Both the position numbers and the translations under genes were made by a program. The notes under the pieces are model-generated. The model was not told where the DNA came from. It was given only the letters and a program-made list of their open reading frames with translations, and did not search any database. A DNA stretch of 64,000 nucleotides from Rhyacichthys aspro (taxonomy: Eukaryota; Chordata; Actinopteri; Gobiiformes; Rhyacichthyidae): NCBI GenBank assembly GCA_036850595.1, contig CM072160.1:14611906-14675905 (forward strand), in the 5' to 3' direction. The stretch's first letter is position 1; the number at the start of each line of letters is the position of its first letter. Shown in pieces: positions 39,001-51,911 of the stretch.

Positions 39001-41030
39001 CCTGGTGAAGACAGTTTCATAATGCAATTAGCAGTGCTAGTTTTGATTGCAGGTGAACGCAAACAGAAACTTACAGTGTGTCTGGTAGTTCCATTAACTC
39101 TGCTCACAGTAATATGGTTTCATTTTATGGTGTGATGTGATTTCATTGAACAATTGTTGATGCATTTTTACATAGCTTTTACAGTATTCTGGGTTCTTGG
39201 CAGAGATAGCTGTATGCAGTTTACACTTTGGAACTGGTCTGGTAGTTCATTTAACCCAAACACACTATATTCTGGTATATTTAGAGTGACACAACAGAGG
39301 CTTTTTTTGTTTAAAAAATCTGATTTGCTCCAATTAAATCCTTTTGAAGTTTTTGGCGTGGACATGTGCAAAAAGTACAATGTACATCACATTTAATGAA
39401 AATGTCTGAGTTTTTAATAGTTACAAATAAAGAAAGATTAAAAAATGAAGAAACAAACAGGGTGAGCAAATGCCATCATTTTGAGGAAATGAACTTATTG
39501 TGGGGTTCCATAAATATCTTCATATATTACAGCCAGCACATGACAGTGTCTTGTATGGGCAAAACTTAATTTCAAAAAGGTTGGTTTAATCAGTATATGC
39601 TCTAAAAAGAGCATCACTTGTTGCACAATGAAGCTACTGTTAGCTCATTCTGTCCGATACAACAGTTCATGATATAAGCAGCAAATTGACAGCCTTACAT
39701 CATCACTATGCCAGAGAGGGGTGAGGGGGCAAGAGCTTGTGTCAAATGTGCGAGCACTGACATGCAAGTATATACACACAAACACACACTTAATGGTGAC
39801 CACTTGGCTGGACCAAAACAAAGCTTTTAGGCTGGCTTTGTTCTCAGCTGAACTCATCCTTCTTAGCTGTGTGTTGGTTTCAGGCAACTTCAGGCTTTTG
39901 CTCTCAAAGAAGGGGGGAGGAGCTCTGGTGGTGTGTTTAGAACACACAACACAACAATTATGCGTTATATTTCAGGATCTCAACCCAAATAGCCCCATTT
40001 GCATTTCAGTAGGTTATTAAAGTACAACTTCATAAGAAATCTGACAATATACACCAGCCTGGCATTCACATTTTAACATTTTAAACAGTTTTCACAAGTC
40101 ATGAAGCAATGTGAAATGAAAAATGAGCTATTATTTACAGAGCTGTGCATAACAATCTGATGTATACTGTCTTTTCTTGTAGCCAACTGTTTTCTGGCCT
40201 GTCTGGGTACTCTGCTGTCACAATCCTAATTACAGTCACAGAGGTGTGAGTTCACTCCTTCACTTCTGTAAACTTCACTCCTAGCTTTTGTGGGTAGTAC
40301 ATGTGTTTTCTTGAAGTTGTATTTATGTTACGACCAAATGTCGTAGCGGTGATAGTTGTTGGCCCTTAGTCTGTCTCCATGTTTTGTGATTAGGTTTAAG
40401 GCTATGCAAGATAGCAAATGTTCTTGTAGCTCTGCAGGGGATTTTTTCTAGATCCAGCTTTACCTTTGAAATGAAAGACTTCACTCCTCTTTGTCTGTCT
40501 CATAGATCTAAGCATCTACTGAAAGTCTTTGCTAAAAAAGAAACACAAGGCTGCTTGTTTTCTCTCTGGTAGCCTACTTTCATTCAGATAACTTTATATT
40601 ATTCTTACTAACTGGAGAATATGGTAAATCTGCATTTTACGTTTTTCTTTAGCTGCTCAAATAGGTTTATTTATTTATTTATTTGTTTTACACCTTTTAT
40701 TTAGATTCAGTGAAAATCTCATATTCTATTAAACCATCATAGGCCTACACCCAAATACATCAGCTGGCTTAAAGCAAGTTACATTAAACTGAAAATTGTT
40801 AGGCCATGGATTTATTTTGCTTTGTTAATGGTAACCCTCACTAATTTCACAAATAACACAGCAAATATTACTCATAATTTCTTCATTAATCATCTTATTG
40901 CCTACCCAGTTAGAAATATTTTCTTTATGTAACTGGAGATGGTAAAATAAATAATAAAAGAGGATAATTAAGACTCATGTAGTTTGTGGACACTTTAGTT
41001 GAAAACAACTTGGGGCTGAGTCAGAGCGGA
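36074..41030. other. No gene seen upstream of the second ZFP36-family gene
   Basis: No supported exon. It holds a purine-rich G-tract block (37,065-37,106), pyrimidine-rich blocks (38,380-38,460 and 38,630-38,700) and a TTTA repeat (40,676-40,693). Confidence 0.5.
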
Positions 41031-41032
41031 GT

Positions 41033-41090
41033 GGGCGGGGCTAAGTGCACTGTTAGGTTTTAAATCCACACGTGGTCTGCTCCGGAGCTT
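41033..41090 (+). promoter_or_regulatory. Core promoter of the second ZFP36-family gene
   Basis: A GC box (GGGCGGGGCT, 41,033-41,042), a TATA-like TTTTAAAT (41,058-41,065) and a CACGTG E-box (41,069-41,074) cluster 115-170 bases before the start codon. Initiation would fall near 41,090. Confidence 0.5.
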
Positions 41091-41204
41091 GTTTAGCACC
41101 ACGTCCATAACCAGAAACTTCTGACCGACCCATGCCAACGGGTTGCCCTCGTCTATCGCTGCGGGGCACACGGGATCACACCAAGAGCTCGAAAACTCAG
41201 CAAA

Positions 41205-43335
41205 ATGCCATCTTACTCTCTCAATCAGTTTGCTGACTTGGAAGAAATGATGTGCAAGGTAAGACGAACTAGCAAAGTAAAGTTTAGTGGAGAGTGGCGG
41301 CGGCGCAAGTTGGCTACGTCAGGCAGCGTCAACGTTAGCTTAGCTAGCGCTGCTGCTAACGCTGTGCTGTTCTCCAACTTTACTTTTTGTGTTATATATC
41401 GGGCTTTCTACCGTTAGCATTTTGTTAAACCATACGTTTGTTGGTCAGAAAGTTTAGGGCTTGCATGTAAAGAAATAATACTTTATCTTAGCGGGGCCCA
41501 AGTAGTAGCCGCAGCTAATTAACTAGTTGTTCATTTAAATTGGCTAATACATTTTACTTTGGAAACATATGGTCTTACTAACGGAATATCACATTTGACA
41601 CTTAAATTACAACAAAACTTTAAACAGAAAAGTAATTTGTGGTCAAAGCTCTGAAAGTTTGGAAGGTCAATGTGGACAAATGTTCAACAAACTAGTTGAT
41701 CCAAGTCAGAAGCAAGTGTGAAACTTCGATCAAGTAAATTTAGGCCAGATGTTACTGTTGTTTACTATGTTTTTTCTTTGATGGCTGTTGTTTCCGTTTT
41801 TAAAATTTGAATGGATTTTTACTTTTGGACTAAAGAAGCCTACAAAGTGAAGATCAACAAGTGGCTTTGAAATCTTTTATTTTTCTTTGAATCTAACTAG
41901 AGTATTTTCTAGTACAAATGTCATGAAGTAAATTATAGGCTATAAGCAGAGAAATCAGTATTTGTGTACCTTATGTAGTATGAAGCATCTTCTCAATGAA
42001 ATAATGCAAAAGAATATTGAATACAATTTTTTCCATTAATAATTAAAAAGATATAAACTAATGTTTTCTTGTCTGTTCATCTTACAGCAGCTACTCAACC
42101 TCGACCTGAGGGAACAGAGCAGGCCTCTATCAGTGGCAATGAGAACCCCAGGCTACATCGGCCAGCGAAGCAACTCATCATTTTCCCTCTCCTCCCTCTG
42201 TCTCTCCGCTGAATCATCAGATAATGTGTTTCTGTCCTCCAACCAGTGGAGGCAGACCCCAGAAAGCCCCTTGTCTTCCCAGCTTCCAAACTCTGGACAG
42301 TGGGGAAAGGCAGGTTTCCTGGCCCAGCGCTCTATCAGCATGGTGGAGACCAACAGCCTTGCAGCTGCAAGTCTAGGCTGGCCTGGAAATGACCTGAAGC
42401 ACTCCCAGTGCGACCTGAGCCCTACTGCACTGAGCACTAGCTCCTCTCTGTCTGCCTCCTCTGTCTCCACTGCCTCCTCCTCATCGTCATCTCGCTACAA
42501 GACTGAACTGTGCCGCTCTTTCACTGAGAACGGTCTTTGCAAGTACGGAAGCAAGTGCCAGTTTGCACATGGGCCCGAAGAGCTACGTGATCTCAACAGA
42601 CACCCCAAATACAAAACAGAGCCCTGCCGCACTTTTCATACAATCGGTTTCTGCCCCTATGGCATCCGCTGCCACTTTGTGCACAACAATGAGGAGGAAA
42701 AGAAACAGTCGTTTTCCCGGTCCTCCTCAATGTCATCTTCCTCCTCAGCTGGCATTCCGTCCCAGGCCTCTACATCCCGCCCGAACAGACCTCCCCTTGT
42801 TAAGCATAGCTTCAGTTTTGCTGGCTTCCCCTCTGTTCCTCAGCAGAGCCTACAGCCTGTCCTTCCACCTCATCCACAGGCTTCAACAGTAACATATGCC
42901 CCCTCTGCCTCACCCCCAGCCTGCGCTGACATCACCGACCTGCTCTCACACGCCTTCCTGGAGATGGACTCTGCCTTTGAGGCCTCTCCAGGCCACCACC
43001 AGTACCAGCCCCCTAATGACCAGTCCTCTGCAGGTGATCCACGTTCTCCATTCCTGCCATCCCCAGACTCGGGTTGCTCCCCATGTGGTCCATCTCCAAC
43101 GACCTCCCCCTCCTTGAGGCAGAGCCCTGGCACTTCAGGGGTCTTTGTTGGACCCTTGGGCACTCGATCCCTGTCCTACACCTCTCTGTCAGACCATGAC
43201 CAGGATGGAGGTAGTTCCACCAGCTCTCTGAGTGGCTCAGAGCCCTGCTGTGGCGCTAACGAAGCCAGCGGCAGACGTTTGGCTGTGTTTAGTCAGCTCT
43301 CTGTTCCTGATGATACTGCAGGTTTCTGTCTTTAA
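41205..43335 (+). CDS. ZFP36-family CCCH tandem zinc finger protein (cth1/ZFP36L-like)
   Basis: Exons 41,205-41,258 and 42,088-43,335 join in phase 0 over an 829-base GT-AG intron, giving 433 aa. Fingers Cys160-His179 and Cys198-His217 are both CX8CX5CX3H with YKTE lead-ins. The protein should bind AU-rich mRNAs and promote deadenylation. The first exon (…EEMMCK) and FHTIGFCPYG in finger 2 resemble ZFP36L1/L2, as does KHSFSFAGF. The C-terminal RRLAVFSQLSVPDD fits the CNOT1-binding tail but carries an extra six residues (TAGFCL) past the usual end. Serine tracts flank the fingers. It lies 19.5 kb downstream of zfp36 in the same orientation, with the same exon plan. It could be the fish cth1 gene or a zfp36 duplicate; I cannot choose without a tree. 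The acceptor is a CAGCAG tandem, so one Gln may be optional. Confidence 0.92.
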
Positions 43336-44340
43336 GCTGCACTGTGCCTCACAAATACAGTATAATCTAAGGACACTGTGACTGACTTTCAAATGTATAA
43401 TACACAGACACACTAGAGCCTTATTAACACACACACACACAACCTGACTTGGAGACTGGACTGACCATTTTGACATCTTATCTGTATCTGTGTGGTGTCA
43501 AAGTTAATAAGGACACTCCTTTTAGAACAATGTGGTAAACCTCTCTATTTGTATGAGACAAACCACACTTAATCTATAATGTGTGTTACCACCAAACGAA
43601 GAGAAAACCTATCAGGGTAGAGCTTTTATAGTCCTGTTAAGTGTTCGATGCGTTATCAAAGCAGTGTGCTCAGATGGCAAATTGCAAAGTTATTGTAATC
43701 ACAGTGTGATTGGCCACAGTGCGGCCTGTTGTTGAGTCCAACCACACCAGTATTTTTATTTCTATTTTTCTAACAACTGAATGATTTAAGTATGCGACAA
43801 AGCCAAAGACATCTGTTTGTAGCGTTTGATAATGGCCTATACATTTAGGAAGTGTGTTTTCCTGTTAACTGTACGCAGTATTGTTTATACGCTGGAGAGA
43901 TTGTTTCCTCAAAGTGTACAGTCAGAGGTTCTGTTTAGATCTCTGTCCCGATGCCTGAATGTTTTTTTAAATAACGACTGAAGTGCCTGTAGGGTTATTG
44001 AGCAGGTCGTGTTACAGTGTTGAACTAAGAGTTGCAGATCTGTTAGGGAGAGATGGGCTGAGTCTTGAGTCGATGAGGCTAATGTTAGTTAAGCTATCAA
44101 AAAAGCAAAAAGTGTCGAGTTCCTCTTTTTTATGTGCATTATTGATCGCCACTGGTAAAATGCCTGATGCCTGGTAAAAGTAGTAAAAGGGGAAAAAATA
44201 GTAGTTTATTGCTGTAGTTATGGGACCTGCTAACAGCAAAAACATATTCCAGAATGTCCCTCATTGCCAAACATACAAGAAATTATTCCACATTAATTTT
44301 CATCTTGCACTTGGCTAAAAAGAAAGATTGAACAAATTAA

Positions 44341-44880
44341 TATTTATTAAACGTTTTCACCTCTGGCATGTTTTCTAACTGTATGGTGCTAATGTGTATT
44401 TTAGGTGATGTTAAGCACAGACATTCCCAGGACTGGGAGTTGATAGCCCTTTTCTCCACAGGCAGGCATGGGCACCACAGTGGTGTTAAATATCATTTCC
44501 GTGAATATTCATGTTTTGTGACTCTCACCCTAACATGTTCAGTCTGTCTCATCTGTATTTTCTTTTTTTTTTTTTTTTTTCCCTGTTATGCTTTGTACTG
44601 TTTTTGAATCGTAGCGTCCTGGTTGCATGCACGTGAACTGTGCAGCCAGGTCTGTTGCCTTCCAAGCTAGATCCAGCATACTGTAGTGTTAGCATAGTGT
44701 TTTAGAAATGTTACTCGGCCGTTTTGTGTGTTTAAAATGTAGCTGGTTAGATGAACAGACACGGTGCTGTTACTGCTCTATTTAAAATTGCCTTTTCATC
44801 AACTTGTTTGAAGTCTGTTTAGTGTTAAAGGTGATAATCTTTAGTAAATTAATTTCTTTAATTTATTTTAACATATTTAT
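44341..44880 (+). promoter_or_regulatory. UAUUUAU sites in 3' UTR of the second ZFP36-family gene
   Basis: TATTTAT occurs at 44,341-44,347 and 44,874-44,880, between the stop codon at 43,335 and the poly(A) signals. The surrounding UTR is U-rich with poly-T at 44,561-44,580. Self- or cross-regulation by ZFP36 proteins is inferred from family behaviour. Confidence 0.55.
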
Positions 44881-44952
44881 AGAGGACTTTGAGTTGTTAA
44901 TGCTTGTATCAAGTTTAATATATTTGGGTTTCTTTTGCTCTTTTGTACTGGA

Positions 44953-45149
44953 AATAAAGTTTTTGGATTTTTTTTTTTATGTTGAGTTTTATTTTTTGTT
45001 ATGTATCACCTTATATAATAGATACACCTTGTATTTACACTGTTGGGTCTTTTGTAAAATAACTTCATAGTAAATGCTGGTTGAAATATATTAGCAACAC
45101 ATTGACAGTGCTTTTACTTTGTTCAAAGATAAATACTCTATACAATAAA
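44953..45149 (+). terminator. Poly(A) signals of the second ZFP36-family gene
   Basis: AATAAA is present at 44,953-44,958, followed by a T-rich stretch, and again at 45,144-45,149. Either would give a 3' UTR of about 1.6-1.8 kb. Confidence 0.5.
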
Positions 45150-45169
45150 CATTGAAGCGATAGTTACAT

Positions 45170-47154
45170 CATAAGCTACTTTATAATTATTACGTTTTCA
45201 AAAAAATATCCAGGAAACCCTGCAGCTTGCACAATATATGATTCAAATTTGGAATATCAACAGTTCCTGTGTCTGGATTTCAAAATTATGAGGTACATTA
45301 CACATCACATTTTAAAAATTGAAAAAATAAACTATAAGCCCAGAATACTTTTCTAATGCTAAATGGGACATTCAAATATCCCAGGTCATAGTATTGCATC
45401 ATGATTTCTTCCAATTTTGCAGCATAGATAAGTATAAAAGGAAAGAAAAAGAAAAACTACACAAATGACAATATACCTGATGAAAAAAAATCACAGTTAA
45501 ACCTAAATATTACACTTTTATCAATACTGCCTTTGACGAGTATATTTGTGATTATGCTTTGTATCCAAAAAAAGCCAAATGTCCAAATTACTCGCTATAC
45601 TGGTGCTGACTTCAAAATGACCAAATAGGAAAAGTATATGTTCTTGGATTTTTCACTAATACATATTCTGCATGCCAAGTAAAAAGCATCTTAACAAGAA
45701 ACTATACTGCATCAAAATGATAAAAACATTAGGTTGGTTGTTTAGATGCTGACATGAAAAAGAGAATAATCCCTGGCTCTGCAGATATAATATGTATGTT
45801 CTGACACGTTACCATCTCAAATCCTGTCCTGTCAACACAACTAACCACAGGATACATATTGCGACATGACAGTCCAGTGTGAGTTTGTAGCAGTTAGTTG
45901 CAGACGGTACTTTTACTTGCTGCAGTTATGTTGTGTTGCTTAAGCGACTTCACTGTAGGACTGCGGCACACTGGTCCAAATGCATGTGTGTGTAGTCGTG
46001 CCACCGAGATTTCATGTGGAGATAAGAAGTCTTTTGTTTGGGGTTTAATCTTACCAACCCAAGACTCCCACCCATTTCCCTTATCCCCCCTTCCTCCATC
46101 CAACTGTCCTTCTTACCCTCCACTGGTTTTATCCTCCCTGCTTTCACTTTATCCTCTGCTTTTCTCCTATTACATCCCTTCACCTCTCCTTTAGCCGAGG
46201 GTTAACTCTGCTGACTCATCAACTTCATCCATTTCAACTAAATCCTACTGAATGTGACGAAAAAAAAATGTCTGTGGAATATTTAACTGTTCTGAAAGTT
46301 GCTTAATGATCCCTAAGGCAGTCACACCGGCACACACACAACAGGTATTATCTTGTTACTGTTAACATGAGATGGGCTGGCTGTCTGCAAGTGATTAGTG
46401 GCTGTCAAGGGGGCTAAAGCTATGTGTGTGCATGCTTTATTGTGTCTGATAGGCATTCTCCCACACTCTCTCGCCCTGTGGGATGTAGGGAAAGGCAGGC
46501 AGATGGCCGCATTCAGGTCCACCACGGGTCAACATATGGCCCCGAGAGACAGAGTTTGTGTTTGTGTGCGCGCAAAAGGAGAGTCTCACTTTTACTATGC
46601 ATGAGTGGTGGAAGCTGAATGAGCGGCCGAGGGGGGAGAAAAAGGTAATAAGCGGGGGTAGGAGGGTAAGGAGAAGAAAAAAAGCCGCAAAAAGAAGTAG
46701 GGAGATAAAGACAATTGGGCTGGATGAAAGTGGGTGTCAGTCTGTGGGATTGTGCGTGTTGTTAAAGCAGCATGGCACACTGGGAAAAGAGCCAATCTTT
46801 TTAGACTACTACCACAATAGGGCAATAAAATGTATTGATTTTGACCTAATTAAATTCTGCATGTTTCTTGCTAAGTTGACTCCAAAGCAGACGGAAACCC
46901 TAAAGCCAGGGTAGGCAATTTCTGTCACAATGTCAAAATAGACAAAAGAATATTGAGTTGTCTTAAATGCCTAAATTAGCTAATAAATTTTACTATCTGC
47001 AGCCAAACATTTTTCTTTAATTCAAATCATGGAGGCTAATGGAAAAACATTCACATTTTTGACACATTCAAAGTGGACCGACTGTACGGAAAGAATAAAA
47101 AAATAAATAAAAAAATCTGAGAGATTTTCTGATTGCAGCAGTTACAAAGATAGA
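45170..47154. other. No gene seen
   Basis: AT-rich intergenic DNA; the pyrimidine-rich block at 46,060-46,195 produces an open frame without protein character. Confidence 0.5.
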
Positions 47155-47275
47155 AAAGATTAGATTAGACTTTAGGGATCACACATATAGATGGCAGTTC
47201 ACATATAGTGCAAAAATAGTGTTAAAAAAAGAGAGCATGCAGTAAGAAACTTAAAACAAAAAGTGCAAACAGGTA
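47155..47275. mobile_element. Possible retrotransposon 3'-end remnant
   Basis: The string AGATTAGATTAGACTTTAGG followed by GATCACACATATAGATGGCA and a later AGAGAGCATGCAGTAAGA resembles the 3' region shared by several fish non-LTR elements, which often carry a TTTATTGATCCC-type motif. It is short and diverged, so the call is tentative. Confidence 0.35.
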
Positions 47276-50200
47276 AAGATAAGAAAAAGAGCTTTAGTTT
47301 CTGCCATGAAACTTTACCAGTATTAATTATATGTGGGTATTAGTACATTGAGTAACGTCTTATCTAGTTACATAAGTTTACATAAGTTCTATTCCTTTTG
47401 AAACTGTAATGCTGTCAACTGCAAAATATGTCAAGGAACAATAATCAGAGGCACTGGTCTGATTATAAGCAACTTTAGAACAGATAAAGTTTATAGTTAG
47501 TCGTTGTGGATGAACCTTTTTTGTAAAATAAAGGAAGCTAATTTTCATGTGTCACTGGGGTGCAATTGAATACTTTAAATTCAATTCAACAAATGTCCCT
47601 CATTGTCTTGGAAATGTTTAATTGCATCCGGTGATTTCATTGTTTTGTTGTCACAATACAAACCGACCTGATCTGAAGCTGAGGCCTTTGGGAAACTGTA
47701 GGCAGATCAATAGTATCTGTCAGTCTCCACAGTCCCGCGCTACAAAAGCCTTCAGCCAGTCTATGTGGACAGTGTTACTGAATTGTAGCAAGTCATCAAT
47801 TTGGGTGAATGAATGCCGGTTTAACTCGTGCACCCCCTCCCCACCAACACCTCCTTTCATTTTTTTTTCTTTCTTCAGGTCCCGGAACGCTCCCCTGTCC
47901 CCCTCCTCCCTCCCTCGCTCCCTCCCTCCATTCAGCAGATCTCCTTTGTAAGTGTATGGCTGACATTGTGATGCAGGCCCGGGGAGTGAAGCGGTGCAGC
48001 GCAGGGGCAGTACTAAACAGCTGTTCCTCAAGCTTTCAGCACCGGCTCTCGGTTTTACCGTCCAAACAGCTGGGCCACTTTCTCTCACTTTTTCTGCGTG
48101 GGAAACACATACAGTGGATCGCCACCCCCGTCTTTCTTAACGCTATCTCACAACGTCGTCATCTCATCTGCCTGTACTCTTGTGATGCTTCCTCTCTGGC
48201 CCCTAAGTACCCCCCTCCTTCTAATAAACTTCTTTCATTTCCCTTGAGCCTCCTGTAGAGGCTCTTCATTCTTTGCTTCTCATTTTACCCTTGTCCACTT
48301 TTTCAATCTCTTCTCTTCCAATAGGCTTCCAGTTCAGCCCCATTCCCTCCCTGTAAGACTTTCCCTTCTAATCCCTACTTCTGATTTTTTTTTTCCCCGA
48401 GAGGATTTGGGTTAAGTGTTTAATGGATTGCAACAAACAGGCAAAAGAGTGGAGAATAGTCAGGTGCTACTCAGTTATATCGACTTTTCCAATTTTTCTA
48501 CAAAACATGCTAAAGGTTGAATGGCTCAGTCAAAGTAGAGTGGGAGTCCACTTAAAACCTTGTTTAGCATTTCTTGAACCCCTTCACCTATTTGAGCACT
48601 CTTGGCTTAAGTGTCTTTCTTTTATCAAATGACACAACCCAAGGTTTGGGCTCTAAGGATAAAACTTGTGCACATGGAGCAACTGTGTGTTGACTGTTAT
48701 GTTGCTTATTCTGTTTACTCTTTTACTGTCAAACCAAATTCATCATGGTTTTAAGATATCACTATAATCAATGTATGACAACCGTTAATACAGTGGCAAA
48801 CCATTCTAGTAAAAAATAAGCTGAGACACATGACACATTTACAAAACAGCTTCTGTTTTTAACACAAACTTTCAACTGTTTGTGCAGTCAAAATGCGTAT
48901 TAGGTGTTTTAATAACTTTGGGAGAACAATGAGAAAAGTGAGACACTATTTCTCATATCAGTAGATGTGGCCAAATGAACAGGCCAAGAACACTAGTGCA
49001 AAAAGTAAGTTTAAAGCCCTGGAACTTAATCATTAGAAGTATTATAGCCTTATAGTATTTGTATTTGACTACTATAACAACCCTAACACAACTTTTTTTC
49101 CATTTTCTCAGAAACTGTTGGTGCTCCAAGTGGTCCTGACTAGGACAAACAGAGAGGTAAACAAATATTTGAGTTTAAACTAAATACAGTTTCACAGAAT
49201 GACACCAGGTTCAAGATATCAATCAAAAGTGTCCAAAAAATGTACTATTTAATGTTTGTAACAGGTGTGGACTACTGTTAGAGATGCATACAATAAAGTC
49301 TGCTGTGCTTTACGTTATACTGTAGTCATCTTAATTATACAGAAAAAGGAAGCCAACAACAGATTTTCAGCATGAAAACTTAAACATCTGACACACATTT
49401 TATTCTATTATACAGAGAATAATGTTTACCAAAGTTCAAACTGACAAGGAAACAAAGTAAGCCAGCTGGAAATGGACCAGAGTGTGACAAATGCATGTTT
49501 CCCTCTAGTGGCACAATGAGGCAACAACACAAATAAGAGGCATGGCTAAGATTTTCTGCTGCCAACAAAGTGGGTAACATTCCTAACAGGAACAGTTGAA
49601 TGCAAAGACACTGTGCCTGACAGACAACATTATCCTGCATTTGTTCATATAACTTCAATAAATAAATAATCACAACAAATATCTTCAGAATTATACGCTG
49701 TTTATGCCTTGAGCTCTTTGTTGTATAAGTAAAAACATTAACAAAAACAGTTAGGTATTTGACTAATCAAATAAAAAAGATCTGTAAAAGCAGTAATAAT
49801 GGTGAAAATGTAATGCTGTACAATTACATTTAAGAATGGCTGCAAACAAACCAAAAATGGATTTATCGAGGGCATGTCAACGTCTCTCAGCTCACAAGAG
49901 GCTGGTTTCAACTTATCCTGGTGATTAATTGATCACGTATCAATTATTTGAACTATTATTTGAATTAGTGCTTATATAGACCTACTGTTTCAGTTGGGAT
50001 CACAGAAATGAAACACGTAAATAAGTATAAAACTACACAATATAATGAATATGTGAATATTTTCTGGCATAGTGGCAAACTGGGGTCATTCAGAGCTAGA
50101 GTCAACATTATTTTTCAGAGATTAAAAAAAATGTATCTAATATTCTATTCCTCTTGCCTTAGCTGACCTTGGCAGTGCAGACAGCTGCCAGTTAAAATGC

Positions 50201-50285
50201 TTTACCAGTCCAGTGAGGTGTTTGGTGTTCTCTGTAGTTTTACATCAGAGTGGAAACATAGGAGCTGTTACTCTGTAGCGACGGG
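47276..50285. other. No gene seen downstream of the trappc6 gene
   Basis: No supported exon. Pyrimidine-rich DNA at 47,822-47,940 creates an acceptor-like TTTCTTTCTTCAG and a proline-rich open frame, both judged composition artefacts. The 3' UTR of the minus-strand trappc6 gene probably occupies the right end; its poly(A) site is not certain. Confidence 0.5.
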
Positions 50286-51301
50286 TCATAACTTCTGGAT
50301 CACCACCTGGAACTTACCTGAACAAAGAGAATAAACATAAGGTTTGTCAGTCAGTGTCAGAATACTCGGAGATGTGGACTGTTATTGTTCCGATTGTTCT
50401 TACATGATGGCATAACTGAGACTTCAGCTGTTACCACACTCTCCAGACCAAGATTTGACAGAGCTCCTCTCACTATGCCACATGAAAAGGCTAGGTACTG
50501 ATAGAAAAAAATGTAAATGAATAAGCATAACCACGAATAAGTGTATGAGGTTAGATTAGACATAGAAGTGTGTAATCTAACCTTAGGTGCCTGGTCCAGG
50601 TATTGTTTTCCATTAGAGAGCTGTGTCAGTAAGGCAAATTTGTTGTCCTGAAGAACATAGGTGCCCTATTATAAGAGATAAACAGACAAGTAAGAGCAAA
50701 TGGGGTTTAGACAGTTCTGTGGTGAATCATGATCTGTCAGGGTGTATCTTTACCTGGTGGTTAGTTCTGAGGTTGTCGACCTGTCTTCTAAACACCTTTG
50801 TCCAGAAGTCTTTACAGATAAACTTCATGATATCCAGCTCATCTTTAAAGCTGGGAGAGTCCCTGGTCAGCCTAGACATATAAAACAGTAAACATGGATG
50901 AGGAGGAATGTCTCACAGATTATGCTACAGAAAATAATGTCCAGTCATGTACCTTTCAATGAGTCCTTGTCCCACCCTGAAGCCCATACTCTCCAGAACT
51001 GATATACACATACCTCTTTCCTAAAAAAAAGTATGGTATAGTTTGAAGCAAATAGATAAGTTGTAAAACAATAATCACTACAGTCACTGTACATTTTGTT
51101 CTCTAAACCTGATGTACCACAATGGCGCAGTGTTTTATCTGACAGACAGCGCGAGACAACATAAGCAATCGTTATTATAGTCTAGGAAAGAAGTGAACCG
51201 AGCACCTTGTTGTCCATGTCTCCTTTATTGGCTTGCGACTCTTTATAAACCTGTGCCACGATCTCCATGTGGAGAAATTCAAACAGAACCTCGTCAGCCA
51301 T
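50286..51301 (-). CDS. trappc6a: TRAPP complex subunit 6 (TRAPPC6A/6B-like)
   Basis: Six coding exons on the minus strand give 163 aa: 51,301-51,206, 51,020-50,953, 50,871-50,754, 50,665-50,582, 50,497-50,404 and 50,317-50,286. All have GT-AG borders and matching phases. Landmarks are MADEVLFEFLH at the start, MGFRVGQGLIER, DELDIMKFICKDFW, NLRTNHQGTYVLQDN, the CGIVRGALSNLG helix and the terminal CKFQVVIQKL; together these span the whole Bet3-like fold of the TRAPPC6/Trs33 family (human members 158-159 aa). The protein is a core subunit of the TRAPP tether/Rab-GEF at ER-Golgi membranes. The N-terminus and its place beside bloc1s3 favour 6A, while the C-terminus resembles 6B; fish annotations may call it 6b-like. 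A non-coding 5' exon ending at 51,589 probably precedes the coding exon, whose acceptor lies two bases before ATG. The exon 1 donor (AAG|gtgctc) is weak. Confidence 0.93.
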
Positions 51302-51588
51302 TCCTGAAAATACACACAGTTACTAAACAGGTTCATGCCAACAAATCTATTTGCATTCTCGCGTGTCCTTATGACAGAATCATATTAAAAGTATTAAATT
51401 AGCTAGCTTCAGGCTAATACACTGGTTAGCAAATGTTAGCTCGTTGTTGTTAGCTTCAGGTGAAATGTGACAGCTTATAGCTTTATCTTTGACGCGAGAC
51501 GGAAAATAGAGTAAACTAAGATTTCTCTCGGCAATAGTGAAATAAGATCTATGTTAATAAATTAGCTGAAATAATTTGTTGATCATAC

Positions 51589-51690
51589 CTGCGAAATATA
51601 TCTGAAATATACACTACTGTAAACACTTCTACTTCCGGGGTTCCCGCATTTGCCAGCGACTGCACGAAACGTCATCAACACGTGACGTAA
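51589..51690. promoter_or_regulatory. Shared promoter region of trappc6 and bloc1s3
   Basis: The two start codons are 610 bases apart, head-to-head. Between them lie ACTTCCGGGG (51,631-51,640, an ETS site on the minus strand), an E-box CACGTGAC (51,679-51,686, eight of ten positions of the TFEB/CLEAR site) and overlapping TGACGT half-CREs. No TATA box is evident. This suits a housekeeping bidirectional promoter. Confidence 0.6.
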
Positions 51691-51911
51691 AACGTTAGCT
51701 TGGATTGGCTTTCAAAAAAGATACTTCCTGGCTGCTCATGTGATTTTTGTTTGTAACATCGTATCGAAGGTTTGGCTCTTTTTAGCCTATTTTTCTCAAT
51801 AAAGCTATCAGTAATCATTAAACATGGCGCATAGTTAAATCAATGTAGTAACAGTAATAGTTGCCGACTCTGAAGACATATGGTGATGATTTCTCTGTTT
51901 TCTGTGCAGTC

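Noticed and set aside
42153..43163. Antisense open frames under the second ZFP36-family gene
   Set aside because: Codon-bias shadows of the true plus-strand exon.
47809..48258. 149-codon proline/serine-rich open frame with an acceptor-like site
   Set aside because: Derives from a CCCTCC-rich low-complexity tract; the opposite strand is equally open; no family resemblance.
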